This document shows, piece by piece, positions 43,455-52,954 of a DNA stretch of 64,000 nt (position 1 is its first letter; the number at the start of each line of letters is the position of its first letter). Origin of the DNA: Pontibacter cellulosilyticus (GTDB taxonomy: Bacteria; Bacteroidota; Bacteroidia; Cytophagales; Hymenobacteraceae); contig NZ_JACRVF010000001.1 of assembly GCF_014306105.1 (NCBI RefSeq), positions 1,132,413 through 1,196,412 of the forward strand. Direction: 5' to 3'. A program made the position numbers and the translations under genes. Under the pieces are notes generated by a model. The model was not told the origin of the DNA. It worked only from the letters and a program-made list of their open reading frames with translations, and did no database searches.

Positions 43455-45050
43455 ATGACCTCAGACAACGTTCAGCAAAAAAGATTCCGCATGCTCTACA
43501 AGCTGGAGGCCTGGCTGGAGGGCCCAATGTTCATGCTCGCCATCGTGTGGCTGTACCTTTTTATTGTGGAACTGGCAAGGGGCCTGTCCCCTGTTCAGGA
43601 GAAACTGGTAGTGCTGATATGGTTTCTTTTTGTGCTGGAGTTTACGGTAAAGCTGGCACTCTCCACCAGCAAGGTTGATTACGTGAAAAGAAACTGGCTG
43701 ATAATAATGGCCCTTTTCATCCCTGCCATCAGGGTTTTCCGGCTGTTAAGGGCCATTAGAGTACTGCAACTGAGCCGGATAGTCACTACAAACACCTTCG
43801 TAAGGGGACTTACCCCATCCAACCAATTTTTAAATGAACTAAAGAATACGCAAGAGGAAACCCCGGCTGCAGAGATGCATGTAGGGGTGCTACTAGCCTA
43901 CAGCCCTGCCGTAACACCGGAGGGGATGGAGCCTTTTCTAAAGCAACTAACGCTTGATGTGCAGCCAGAGATGACTTTTGCCAGCGGCATACCATGGACA
44001 TTCCACTTGGTGGAGCCAGTAGCCTTGAAGACTGACAGAACAAGGGAGCCCTCTGATTTCCTCGATGCGGCTACTATGCGGATGGCGGAGGGTCCTTATG
44101 ACATTGTACTGGTGGTGACAGACGTCACCCTGATCTCCCGCAGAGACCGGATTGAGGCGGGAATTGCATCACCTGTAACTTATACTGCTGTGATCTCTAC
44201 TCAGCGGCTGACTACAACACCCAGAGGAAAACCTATCCGTACTTTGGGCGCTGAGACAGTACGGGTTAATGCCGCAGCTCTCACGTTGCACTTGCTAGGA
44301 CACATCAGTGGATTGCCTCATACAGAAAGAAGAAAAGGAGGCGTGATGGCTCCTTTCTCATTTCGAGAAGGAAGAAAGCTCCAGCCTGAGTTTACTGAAA
44401 AGGAGCGCGCACTACTTAAAGAGCAGGTGAAGCATCTTCCGGAAAGGGAGCTTCACGGGGGCACCGGCTTAGAAGCTTTCATATTTCACCTGATCATGGC
44501 AGTCAAACACCCAAAAGCGATTCTGAGTCCGTTGCTCCGGAACTGGGCAATATTACTCCCCTTGTCGCTGCCAGGCTTAGCCACAGCGGCGGTAGCCCCT
44601 AGCCTGCTGCTGATTTTCTCTGCAGAGATTTGGGATGTGGGACTAAACATGGGTAACAGAACCACGACTTTATTTGCGGCTGTCAGTATACTGGGTGCTT
44701 CTTTTTACCTGATCAAGATCCAGTCCCTGTTCCTTCCCAGAAAGGAGAAAAATGTGCTGACAGAGCATCAGGCAATAGCCAATGTGGTCATTTTCCTAAG
44801 TATCCTCTTGGCCTGCTTTGGGCTGTTCCTGATGATTGGTGGGTTGATGATGGTCATAGAGCTCTACGTTTTCCCGGAAGGCCTTATCAGCACTTGGCCC
44901 ACACTGGACAAACCCATGGTAGGGCTCACTGACAAGTTGCGTTTGGCTGCTTTTATCAGCACAGTGGGCGTCACTACGGGTGCGCTTGCTGGAGGACTGG
45001 AGAAGAAAACGGTAATTCAGCACTTGGCTTTGTTCCTCAATAAGCCATAA
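43455..45050 (+). CDS. Voltage-sensor-like membrane protein fused to an archaemetzincin-like domain
   Basis: 531 residues. Part 1 (about 24-115): four hydrophobic segments, S1 GPMFMLAIVWLYLFIVEL, S2 LVVLIWFLFVLEFTVKLAL with acidic Glu62 and Lys66, S3, and S4 with Arg at 93, 96, 99, 102 and 108 in RVFRLLRAIRVLQLSRIV, the classic every-third-residue pattern of voltage sensors. Part 2 (about 140-330) is soluble: VGVLLAYSPAV, YDIVLVVTDVTLI, YTAVISTQRL, then HLLGHISGLPH (His279, His283, His289) and GGVMAPF. This has the zinc spacing H-x3-H-x2-G-x2-H and Met-turn of metzincins, close to archaemetzincins, but the catalytic Glu is Leu280. Part 3 (365-515): about four membrane helices. No pore signature seen. 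Fusion and function are unproven. Confidence 0.75.
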   Translation: MTSDNVQQKRFRMLYKLEAWLEGPMFMLAIVWLYLFIVELARGLSPVQEKLVVLIWFLFVLEFTVKLALSTSKVDYVKRNWLIIMALFIPAIRVFRLLRAIRVLQLSRIVTTNTFVRGLTPSNQFLNELKNTQEETPAAEMHVGVLLAYSPAVTPEGMEPFLKQLTLDVQPEMTFASGIPWTFHLVEPVALKTDRTREPSDFLDAATMRMAEGPYDIVLVVTDVTLISRRDRIEAGIASPVTYTAVISTQRLTTTPRGKPIRTLGAETVRVNAAALTLHLLGHISGLPHTERRKGGVMAPFSFREGRKLQPEFTEKERALLKEQVKHLPERELHGGTGLEAFIFHLIMAVKHPKAILSPLLRNWAILLPLSLPGLATAAVAPSLLLIFSAEIWDVGLNMGNRTTTLFAAVSILGASFYLIKIQSLFLPRKEKNVLTEHQAIANVVIFLSILLACFGLFLMIGGLMMVIELYVFPEGLISTWPTLDKPMVGLTDKLRLAAFISTVGVTTGALAGGLEKKTVIQHLALFLNKP

Positions 45051-45210
45051 ACGGTCTCCGAAGCTCTGAAAGTATTGAACTGGACTGCTCCTGTTGCTTT
45101 ACATGGCTTGTTTTACTGAACCAGGTGAAGTTCTCTTTATTTCCTTTATCAGCTTATCGTCCCAGGAACACTTTGGCGTTTAAGTAAACGAAGGGAAATT
45201 AAATAAACTT

Positions 45211-45318
45211 CTACAGCGGCCAAATCACTGTGAAAATTATTTGATAATCCTATCATTGGGTCTACCACTGCAAAAAGCCGCTCAACATTAATCGAAGTGG
45301 ATTCTTTAATTCAGGCAG
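45211..45318. repeat. Dispersed repeat copy R7
   Basis: CTACAGCGGCCAAATCACTG, then TTTGATAATCCTATCATTGG, GTCTACCACTGCAAAAA, then GCCGCTCAAC, loop, GAAGTGGATTCTTTAATTCA. The most diverged of the complete copies, but every block is in place. Confidence 0.7.
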
Positions 45319-45608
45319 TTTCTTCTTTCAGTTTTCTATTCATCACCAGAAATTAAACCAAAATTCAATATTTGTCCAGTAAGTTTGTGAGCAGATCAAA
45401 TGGCTAGAGAAAAGGAAGATAAAACTAGTCTATACTATTTAATCCTACCTTAAATATATCTTGTTTTCCGTGCCAAGCCTTTTCCTTAGTGAGCGGTTAC
45501 ATCGCATGTGTCATTAAATGATTTTGACAACATGCAGCTAAGAAGGTATCTGGGATCTATTTTTTATGTTCCTAGGCTGCTGAATTAAACCGCTACGATA
45601 CAAACTAA

Positions 45609-45645
45609 AAATGAGACGCTTGCCATTAGGTCAAGCGCCTCATTT
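45609..45645. terminator. Terminator of receptor 2 (minus strand)
   Basis: AAATGAGACGCTTG pairs with CAAGCGCCTCATTT around a nine-base loop, with one A-C mismatch. It lies about 70 bases past the receptor stop. Confidence 0.75.
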
Positions 45646-45716
45646 GTTCCAGGACACATTCAGTACTTAATGCTTTAGTTTTTAGAAATTCAATAAAGCT
45701 ACATCACAGACATGAC

Positions 45717-48152
45717 CTATTTGCCACCCGCTCTGTTCACCTCATCTAAGTTTGTGCTTTTCTTGTTTGCTTTAAATTCACTACCCTTGCTAAAGCGGTA
45801 ACGAAGGCTAATCTTAAAGCTTTGTGTTCCTCTGTACTGGTCAGCTTTAATCTTGTTGCCGTCAATGTTTATAGTTCCTGCCATTCGTTTAGTCTTGAAA
45901 ATATCTGTAACGCTCATACTAACATCTAGCTTATCGTTCATAAAAGAGCGCTTTAGGCCTGCATCTACTCCCCAACTGGCATTAACACGGTATAAACCAT
46001 AGGCTGCCGGACCTTGGTAAGCAGCGTTCAGTTCAAGACGTATAGACTTTGGCATTTGTAGCGCGTGATTTGACTGTAGCATAAAAGAAACCTGCTCGTT
46101 TGCCAGCACCTGCTGCTCACGTTCTGCTGTATACTTCTGGTACATGATCGTAGCTGTATTGTTCATCTGCCATATTGGCAACACCTGCAATGGAGCTACC
46201 AATGTTGTGTTAAAGCTTTCCATCTTCTCTAAGTTCTGCTGCTGAAAGTAGGTCGTTTTATCTGCAACATTCTGCTCCGGCATTTCTGCTATAAAGTCTT
46301 TTGTTACAGTATACCCAACTACCACATTGAAGCGCTGGTTTATAGTTTGTGTAATGTTAAAAGCGTTTGTGTATTGTGGATTTAAGTAAGGATTGCCTAC
46401 CACCCAAGAATAAGGGTCGATGTAGAAAATGAAAGGGTTCAGGGCACTATACTGAGGTCTGTTTACACGGCGGCTATAAGAGTAACTAATCTGGTAGTTG
46501 TCACTCACCGCATGCTGCAAAAACAACGTCGGAAACAGGTTGAAGTAGTTTCTATTTGTTTTTTGGCTTAACGTAACAGAGTTACCTGCTGCAAATGTCT
46601 GCTCTACACGGAGACCTGCTTGTATGTTTAGCTTTTTGCCAATGCCTGTAGAGTAGGAAGCATAGGCTGCAAGGATGTTCTCCTTATAAATAAAGTGGTT
46701 GCTTCGCCTGGCGTCCGGCTGCATGTTACCATCTGTTTCTTCATAAAACTTCAGTTCATTATCAGAGATCACACGACTTGCTTTCGCGCCTAACTCCAGT
46801 TTGCCTGTTTTGCCTACAGCTTTTATAAGATCGGCTTTTGCAGCATAGATGTCATAGTTGTTTGGGTTGTCATACATCAGTCTGTTAACGGAAACACCGG
46901 CAGGTATACTCATACTTTCCAATCGGTTTACAAACGTGGCATCGTCCTGGCTGTAGAGTCGCACATAGTCTAGGTCCGCAGAGAGTGTAGTGCCCATTGT
47001 ATCTAATTTACCCAAATAATGGAAGTTAAAGGTGCTGCTCTGCTTATGTCCTTTTCCGTTATTCAGCGCATCTATCAGCACGTCCTTTTCAGGGTTACCA
47101 TCTGCCAGTTTAGCCAATGTACTGATATTGTTTTCTGTATTATAAATCGATACATCGGCCATAAAGCCAAGGCTGTGTCGCTGATTTAGGTCAACACTAG
47201 CGCCTGCTCTAAGGGTGGGTATTGTTCTTTTTCCTTCCTCTCTCAGGTTTTGGTCAAGGCTACTGTCCATTTGATTATGGAAGGTACGCTTCATTTTGTT
47301 TGTTCTGAGGTTGGCACGCTCGGCAAAATCAAAATTGGCAAAAGCGCTCCATGCACCTTTTTTATAATTCACATCAGCACCTGCTGTATAGCTGTTCAGT
47401 TCGTTGTGTTGGTAACTGGAATGTAGGCTGCCGTTTAAACCTGTGTCTTTGCTCTTCTTCAGGTTGATGTTAATGATGCCTGACGCACCTTCCGCATCAT
47501 ACTTGGCAGAAGGATTGGTAATAATTTCTAAGTCTTTAATGTTCTCACCGGACATGTTTTGTAGAAAGTTCTGCAGTTCCTTCCCGCTCAGATAAACGAG
47601 TTTGTTGTTGATCATGACTTTCACACCCGCTTTACCATTCAGCTTCAGGTCTCCGTTCTGATCGATCCAGACGCCCGGGGATTTAGCCAGAACTTCATAA
47701 GCAGTACTGCCGCCTGCCATGGCTGTGCCTCCCACATTCACTATCATTTTATCAGCATAAGAAACTACTGTAGGACGCATGCCCTGTACCACTACCTCCT
47801 GCAGTACCTGCACATTTTCTCTTATAGTTGTGTTCCCGAAATCTTTTGTAAAATCATCCCCTGTAACTTCAAAAGGATCAGAATCTAGCTGCACATACCC
47901 TAAGAAATCGAAACGCAGAAAGTACGTTCCTTTTGCAGGTGATTTTATCTGGAATCTGCCTTCTGCATCTGCGGTAGTACCGTTAATTACAACGGAGTCA
48001 GCAGCTTCTAACAGCGCTACATTGGCAAAACCTACTGGCTGCCCCTGCTCATCTTTTACAATGCCTGTTAAAAAACCATTTACCTGGCTAAAGCCTACCT
48101 GCGGTAAAGCTGTTATCAGCAGCAGTATGATGATGTGTTTTAGATTTTTCAT
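45717..48152 (-). CDS. Outer-membrane beta-barrel receptor (TonB-dependent type), module 2
   Basis: 811 residues from the Met before KNLKHIIILLLITALP (ten upstream residues in the longer frame are not signal-like). Signal peptide ends near FSQV. Then a carboxypeptidase-regulatory-like domain (GFLTGIVKDEQGQPVGFANV), a plug with VQGMRPTVVSYADKMIVNVG and ITNPSAKYDAEGASGIININ, and a long barrel of Tyr-rich strands ending in FKISLRYRFSKGSEF. Same architecture and length as the receptor at 7643, with KVMINNKLVYLSGKEL in the plug region. It is divergent from a LytS/LytTR pair 293 bases away. Ligand unknown. Confidence 0.9.
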   Translation of the reverse strand: MKNLKHIIILLLITALPQVGFSQVNGFLTGIVKDEQGQPVGFANVALLEAADSVVINGTTADAEGRFQIKSPAKGTYFLRFDFLGYVQLDSDPFEVTGDDFTKDFGNTTIRENVQVLQEVVVQGMRPTVVSYADKMIVNVGGTAMAGGSTAYEVLAKSPGVWIDQNGDLKLNGKAGVKVMINNKLVYLSGKELQNFLQNMSGENIKDLEIITNPSAKYDAEGASGIININLKKSKDTGLNGSLHSSYQHNELNSYTAGADVNYKKGAWSAFANFDFAERANLRTNKMKRTFHNQMDSSLDQNLREEGKRTIPTLRAGASVDLNQRHSLGFMADVSIYNTENNISTLAKLADGNPEKDVLIDALNNGKGHKQSSTFNFHYLGKLDTMGTTLSADLDYVRLYSQDDATFVNRLESMSIPAGVSVNRLMYDNPNNYDIYAAKADLIKAVGKTGKLELGAKASRVISDNELKFYEETDGNMQPDARRSNHFIYKENILAAYASYSTGIGKKLNIQAGLRVEQTFAAGNSVTLSQKTNRNYFNLFPTLFLQHAVSDNYQISYSYSRRVNRPQYSALNPFIFYIDPYSWVVGNPYLNPQYTNAFNITQTINQRFNVVVGYTVTKDFIAEMPEQNVADKTTYFQQQNLEKMESFNTTLVAPLQVLPIWQMNNTATIMYQKYTAEREQQVLANEQVSFMLQSNHALQMPKSIRLELNAAYQGPAAYGLYRVNASWGVDAGLKRSFMNDKLDVSMSVTDIFKTKRMAGTINIDGNKIKADQYRGTQSFKISLRYRFSKGSEFKANKKSTNLDEVNRAGGK

Positions 48153-48445
48153 TTCATTAAGTTTTATTTGTCCTGAAATCAATTAGTTGATCCAAAGATG
48201 TCGCATCAAATACAGGATAGAAATCTGTTTCTGATGATGCGGGACATAAACCGAATGAAATGGGATATGGGATAGTTGAAATGGAAAGCTTAGGTTATGA
48301 AGTTGGTATTGATGGAGGCTTAAAGAACAGTTGCTCTCAAGCAAACTGCTTGTTTTTAAGCTGCAAATAGGTTTACTTCGATGCGGAGAAGTACCCGCAA
48401 CCTTAGCTCGCTCCTATTAAATTTTTGACCTTGAAAACTAGAATA

Positions 48446-49513
48446 ATGCGCGTCAAGTATAAACCTTTCCTGAAGCAGGTTGCTATCGCCGCCCTGACGA
48501 CAGTACTTTTATACTATGCGTTAGTATTTGTACATCAAGGCACCGTCTGGCTCTTTAATACTGGTATTTTGGTAGAACTGGCAGTTGCATTTTTCTTTCT
48601 GCTGGCCATCTTTATAGCAAACAGATTTATTTCGAAGACCTTTTCAACAGGACCTTTTAGTCGCATTTCAGGTGGTTGGAAAGCTGTTTTAGAAGGCATT
48701 ACGGTGGTAGCCAGTAGCGTTACCCTTTGTTTCCTGCTTTACTATGTTCCGTATAGGCTCATCTATTACGCCGCTGATACAGAAGTTAACTTATTACCCG
48801 AACGGGTGCGCCTTGCCTATGTTATTAGTAGCGTTGCGGCACTCTTCTTTTATTATTTTGTGGAACGTGAGCGTAACGTGAAAGAGCTACAGCAAGAGCA
48901 TTTGCGCGCAGAGCAATTACAAAAAGAAAACTTTAGAGCACAGCTGGAAGCCTTGAAGAATCAGGTAAATCCGCACTTTCTATTTAACAGCTTGAATGTA
49001 CTCAACTCACTTATCCATATAGATCAGGACAAAGCGGCAACATTTCTAAACCAGCTTTCGGAAGTATACCGGGGGCTGCTTGATAGTGGCGATAAGCAAC
49101 TGGTACCGCTCGAAAAAGAATTGGAACTGGCAAACGCTTACATATACCTTATGCAGACCCGCTTTGGCGGAAACGTGCAGTTTAGAGTCGATGTACCTGC
49201 GACTTACCTACATTTGCAGCTGCCCCCTACCTCACTGCAGATGCTGCTTGAAAATGCTGTAAAACACAATGGCTCTACTTTAAATAAACCGCTGCACATT
49301 TATATTTATGTTAAAGATGATAAGCTGGTAGTGGAGAACAACCTTCAGCCCCGACTAGATGAAGTAACATCCACAAAAGTAGGATTACAGAACATCAGCA
49401 GTAGGTACAAGTACTTTACTGACCAAGAAGTAGAAGTAACCAAAACTGAAGGATCTTTTACGGTAGCTTTACCTTTACTTGATGTAGCCAATTATGAAAG
49501 TAGTTATAGTTGA
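48446..49513 (+). CDS. LytS/YehU-type sensor histidine kinase, module 2
   Basis: 355 residues from ATG 48446 (a TTG seven codons earlier also fits). Four membrane helices (TTVLLYYALVFVHQ, ELAVAFFFLLAIFIAN, VVASSVTLCFLLYYVP, LAYVISSVAALFFYYF), a coiled coil with QQEHLRAEQLQKENFRAQLE, then KNQVNPHFLFNSLNVLN with His177 as the phosphorylated residue. N-box SLQMLLENAVKHNG; G-box STKVGLQNISSRYKYF. Overlaps the response regulator by 20 bases. Divergent from receptor 2. The ortholog-like gene in module 1 has the same layout. Confidence 0.93.
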   Translation: MRVKYKPFLKQVAIAALTTVLLYYALVFVHQGTVWLFNTGILVELAVAFFFLLAIFIANRFISKTFSTGPFSRISGGWKAVLEGITVVASSVTLCFLLYYVPYRLIYYAADTEVNLLPERVRLAYVISSVAALFFYYFVERERNVKELQQEHLRAEQLQKENFRAQLEALKNQVNPHFLFNSLNVLNSLIHIDQDKAATFLNQLSEVYRGLLDSGDKQLVPLEKELELANAYIYLMQTRFGGNVQFRVDVPATYLHLQLPPTSLQMLLENAVKHNGSTLNKPLHIYIYVKDDKLVVENNLQPRLDEVTSTKVGLQNISSRYKYFTDQEVEVTKTEGSFTVALPLLDVANYESSYS

Positions 49514-50252
49514 AGACGAGCAGCTGGCAGCCGATGCGATTGCCGCTATCGTGAAAAGGCTTCGTCCCCAGACAGAAATCCTCTCTAAGTTAGGATCTGT
49601 GGAAGAAGCGGTTCAATGGTTTACCCTGCATCAGGCACCCGATCTGATCTTCTGCGATATACACCTTTCTGATGGTAACAGTTTCGAGATTTTCAGGCAG
49701 ATAGCAGTTAGCTGCCCGGTCATTTTCACGACTGCTTATAACCAATATGCCATAGATGCTTTTAAGGTGAACAGTGTGGACTACCTGCTAAAACCTATTA
49801 AAACGGAAGATGTAGCCCTTGCTTTGAAAAAGTATGAGAACCAGCACCATTCATTACCGCTGGATATAAATAACCTGCACCAATTACTGCAGTCGAAACA
49901 GCTGCAGCAGCAAATAAAATCCAGGTTTTTAGTGAAGCAGGGCCAGGGGATTAAGGCCATTTCATTAGAAGAAGTGGCTTACTTCTGGGCAGAAGAAGGT
50001 GTCGTGTTTCTTGTAACAAAGCAAGGCAAACGCCATATCATTAACTATACTTTGGATCAGTTAGAAGAGCAACTCGACAGCGCTATTTTTTTTAGGGCAA
50101 ACAGGCAACTTATGGTGCATATTGATGCGGTGCAGGAGGTACGTCCCTACTTCAAAGGCAGACTATCGCTTCTGCTACTGCCTGCCACAGAGAAAGATAT
50201 TATCATTAGCAGCAGTAAAGCTTCAGACTTCAAGGAGTGGCTGGATATGTAG
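49494..50252 (+). CDS. LytTR response regulator, module 2
   Basis: 252 residues. Receiver domain: MKVVIVEDEQ with the acidic pair, Asp55 in FCDIHLSDGNSFE, Thr-Thr-Ala at 81-83 and Lys97 in YLLKPIK. After a Gln-rich linker, the LytTR domain begins near residue 140 (RFLVKQGQGIKAISLEEVAY) and includes FRANRQLMVHIDAVQEV and SLLLLPATEKDIIISSSKAS. Its start lies inside the end of the kinase gene, so translation is coupled. Putative targets are the promoters between kinase and receptor. Confidence 0.93.
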   Translation: MKVVIVEDEQLAADAIAAIVKRLRPQTEILSKLGSVEEAVQWFTLHQAPDLIFCDIHLSDGNSFEIFRQIAVSCPVIFTTAYNQYAIDAFKVNSVDYLLKPIKTEDVALALKKYENQHHSLPLDINNLHQLLQSKQLQQQIKSRFLVKQGQGIKAISLEEVAYFWAEEGVVFLVTKQGKRHIINYTLDQLEEQLDSAIFFRANRQLMVHIDAVQEVRPYFKGRLSLLLLPATEKDIIISSSKASDFKEWLDM

Positions 50253-50602
50253 TTTATCTGAAATTATACATTAAACATTCAAATGAAAGGGTAGCTTGAT
50301 TAGCTGCTCTCCTGCAAATACTTTATTAATGAAGCCAAATCTCTTTGGAAAATGTTCGATAATTCCATCCTTTGATATACATAAAGCCTCTCAGTTTATA
50401 CTAGAAGGCTTTTTTGTTTTACTTTAGACACTAAGGCTCTCATTTATTATTACCGTTATATGGTATGGTTTTATTAACGATTTCTTAGCCAATCTTTTCA
50501 GGTTATTAGATAAGAAAACTTGAATCAGAAACGATATCAAACCTCTATTCCGCCAATGAACTATATTCATTGTTAGGTGCAGATTCTTTTATCTTTCACT
50601 TT
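50253..50602. other. Intergenic region with repeat R8
   Basis: 350 bases between convergent genes. Repeat R8 fills 50334-50422; no gene seen in the rest. Confidence 0.6.
50334..50422. repeat. Dispersed repeat copy R8
   Basis: GCCAAATCTCTTTGGAAAAT, then TTCGATAATTCCATCCTTTG, ATATACATAAAGCCTCTC, a loop containing TTTATACT, then GAAGGCTTTTTTGTTTTA. The left 40 bases are nearly identical with R5, while the hairpin has a different stem, so the left word is not simply part of a terminator. Confidence 0.8.
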
Positions 50603-52081
50603 TTATTGACCAAACAATCCTTTCATTATATTTTGTTGCTTCTGAGTTTGATGCTCTTTTTTTGAAACTATTAAATGTCCATTCTCAATGCTGGCGTTCA
50701 ATCCGGCCAATGTTAAATAGTTATCGATTGGAATTTTGTTAGTGCCTAAAACATAAGAATTGAAGAACTCCGTTTGCTCCATTCCGCTTAATTCAGACAT
50801 CATGTTTTGAAGCTCTCCAATAGTATAACTATCCTTTCTATTTCCATATTTAATCAATAGACCACGCATTAAATCATCCATACTTTTTTCATTGTTCGTG
50901 GCATTACGAATAATAATATCTTGCGCAATTCCCACCAGCATGCCACCTCCGTACACTAAACCCCAGTGGTCGTGCTTCTCTTCTCCATTTGCAATTGCTA
51001 GTTTTCCGATACCATCATCTTCATTGTATCGTTTATAAAAAAAGTTGCCTAAAAAATCTAAATAGGATTCATCTGTCAGAAAAGAGACATGATGCAATGC
51101 CTTTAAGGTATAATAGTTAGTAAGGCCTTCCTTAAACCATTCTGCGTTTTCACTGCTTGGTCTAAAAGATTTACCGTTCCATAGGTGGAAGAATTCGTGC
51201 GCAAAAATGAATCTTGAAATTGTTTTTGAGAATTGATCAGCATCTTTTTGAATCAGAATACTGACGTTGTTTCCAACTACTTCACCATCTGTAATAGATG
51301 GATGGGAGCTAATAACCACAACCATTTTTTTGAACGGATCATCAGGTGAAGGCTTGGGGATTCCGCCCATAAGCTCTATGTAATAGTCCAAAACACCTTC
51401 TGCCAGATTTTTGAAAACTGCTTCGTCCTTGATAATCTCAGTACTACCAAGCGCAAAGACAAATTCAAAATCATCCCGTTTAAGAGAAAGCTCTTTGTGT
51501 TTTCCTGCAAATAGCATTGCGTTTGCCAGATCGGTATAATTCTTTACCGAGTAGGAAGAAGCAACATCCCTGTTATTCGTCCACGGTGTGGTAACCTTCC
51601 AATTTCTAGGTAACTCAAAGTCAACATTTATATTTTTTCGTTTTTCTCCGTTCATAATGAACAAAGTTCTCCCCGTATAAAATACGCCCTTATCAGTCGT
51701 ATATGCTATGCCATCTATACCTCCATCCCATTCATAGTCTTCATGGTCCAAATAGACATCATAGGTCAAAACAATCTTTTCGTTAAGTGGTGCGTGTATT
51801 TTCCACTTCGCATCGGGAATTTCTTCTAACTTAATTAGCTTTCCTTCATCGTTCACAGCCTTTATATTATGGATGAATGTTGCCCATCGTTTTTCCAGAT
51901 TGTTTGCTCCATAATCCATAAACAGGATACTGTCTTGTGGTGTAAACTCAACTTTTACTTTTGTGATTTTGCTATTGTCATTATCAAATGCAATTGAATA
52001 GGTAATAGCTTCATCGTTTTGATCTTGTTTACACGATAAAATAAGCAAACTGATAAATAGGATTGTGAAGATGTTTTTCAT
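50603..52081 (-). CDS. M61-family-like metallopeptidase lipoprotein
   Basis: 492 residues. Lipoprotein signal MKNIFTILFISLLILSC with Cys17. The zinc-peptidase centre is HEFFH at 295-299 (His295, Glu296, His299) in FIFAHEFFHLWNGKSFRP, and the third ligand is Glu318 in NAEWFKEGLTNYYT, as in M61 glycyl aminopeptidases (gluzincin clan: H-E-x2-H plus W-x2-E-G-x-T). The N-terminal 200 residues are beta-rich as in that family. A PDZ domain, usual in larger M61 proteins, is missing. The codons look AT-richer than in the neighbouring receptor, which could indicate recent acquisition (inference). Probably a periplasmic or surface protease. Confidence 0.85.
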   Translation of the reverse strand: MKNIFTILFISLLILSCKQDQNDEAITYSIAFDNDNSKITKVKVEFTPQDSILFMDYGANNLEKRWATFIHNIKAVNDEGKLIKLEEIPDAKWKIHAPLNEKIVLTYDVYLDHEDYEWDGGIDGIAYTTDKGVFYTGRTLFIMNGEKRKNINVDFELPRNWKVTTPWTNNRDVASSYSVKNYTDLANAMLFAGKHKELSLKRDDFEFVFALGSTEIIKDEAVFKNLAEGVLDYYIELMGGIPKPSPDDPFKKMVVVISSHPSITDGEVVGNNVSILIQKDADQFSKTISRFIFAHEFFHLWNGKSFRPSSENAEWFKEGLTNYYTLKALHHVSFLTDESYLDFLGNFFYKRYNEDDGIGKLAIANGEEKHDHWGLVYGGGMLVGIAQDIIIRNATNNEKSMDDLMRGLLIKYGNRKDSYTIGELQNMMSELSGMEQTEFFNSYVLGTNKIPIDNYLTLAGLNASIENGHLIVSKKEHQTQKQQNIMKGLFGQ

Positions 52082-52954
52082 TGCTTTTCATTCCAGATTG
52101 TACCTAACCGTCTTGTGCAGCCTAAACCAGATGTATACTAAGAACTAAGGCTGAATTTGTTTGGGTATTCTTCTCTTAATATTTGCACACTTTCGTAACA
52201 AAGGCATTGTTTAAATCAGGAATTCTTCTTTCGTAAAACTTATCATTCTACTTGCTATTTTCTTCCAGTATTTCGGAATTTCCAGAGCCTCCCCAGTAGG
52301 TATAGATTTTGGAGATATTCACTATAGATAGTACTGCCAGTGCTTCCATTGGTGCTTTTCTTTAGATGTGAGACGATAGATAGATCAAGGGCAAGAATAG
52401 AAACATTAGAAGCTTGCTCCAACTAAATGTGATAAAAGCATCAAAAAATGTGACTAAGAATGATACATAAACACTACAAAGCCTAAAACCTTAAATTTAA
52501 ACTGATCAGCCATATTTGATTCATATCATCGGATTCTCTAGATAGTCCATCCACTGCAGTTTTGCTGTATCTCGATTCAGCAATAGCTAATCCTGAATTC
52601 GGCTCGACTTGTATCCATCACGAAAATATTGTAGCCCTTCACTTGGTTAATGAAATTGTTCTGCAGGCTTTTTACCAATTCTTCTTTGTTTATGGTATGG
52701 AATGTGAACGATAAATCAAAGGCAATAACTTTTGGTATCTGCGACTCGCTTATAGCTATTTTACATCACGACAGGCAGGGGGACATTCTAATCTGTCATT
52801 GAAGTGTTTCTATACTGTCTACATTACTGCAAAAGGCCTTCAGTTAACGCTGAAGGCCTTTTGACTATACTCTGACACCATACCATATACTTTTACCTTA
52901 AGGTGCTTTGATCAGGAGTATAGTATTACTATGGGAAAGGGGAAAATAACTGCA
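52082..52954. other. Gene-poor AT-rich region, 873 bases
   Basis: No intact gene. The minus strand at 52577-52763 has an open frame of about 60 codons without a proper start (IPKVIAFDLSFTFHTINKEE, later NFINQVKGYNIFVMDTSRAE) that reads like a fragment of a real protein but matches nothing I know. Another minus-strand stretch near 52250-52350 (ALAVLSIVNISKIYTYWGGS) looks similar. Ends with the hairpin at 52831. Confidence 0.5.
52831..52862. terminator. Hairpin terminator
   Basis: AAAAGGCCTTCAG, loop TTAACG, CTGAAGGCCTTTT: a perfect 13-bp stem with A and T ends, able to act on either strand. It lies about 90 bases past the stop of the lipoprotein gene on the minus strand. Confidence 0.85.

Larger units (their letters stand above)
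45051..45716. other. Intergenic region with repeat R7 and a terminator
   Basis: 666 bases between convergent genes. Contains repeat R7 (45211-45318), an unidentified AT-rich part, and the hairpin at 45609-45645. No gene seen. Confidence 0.6.
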
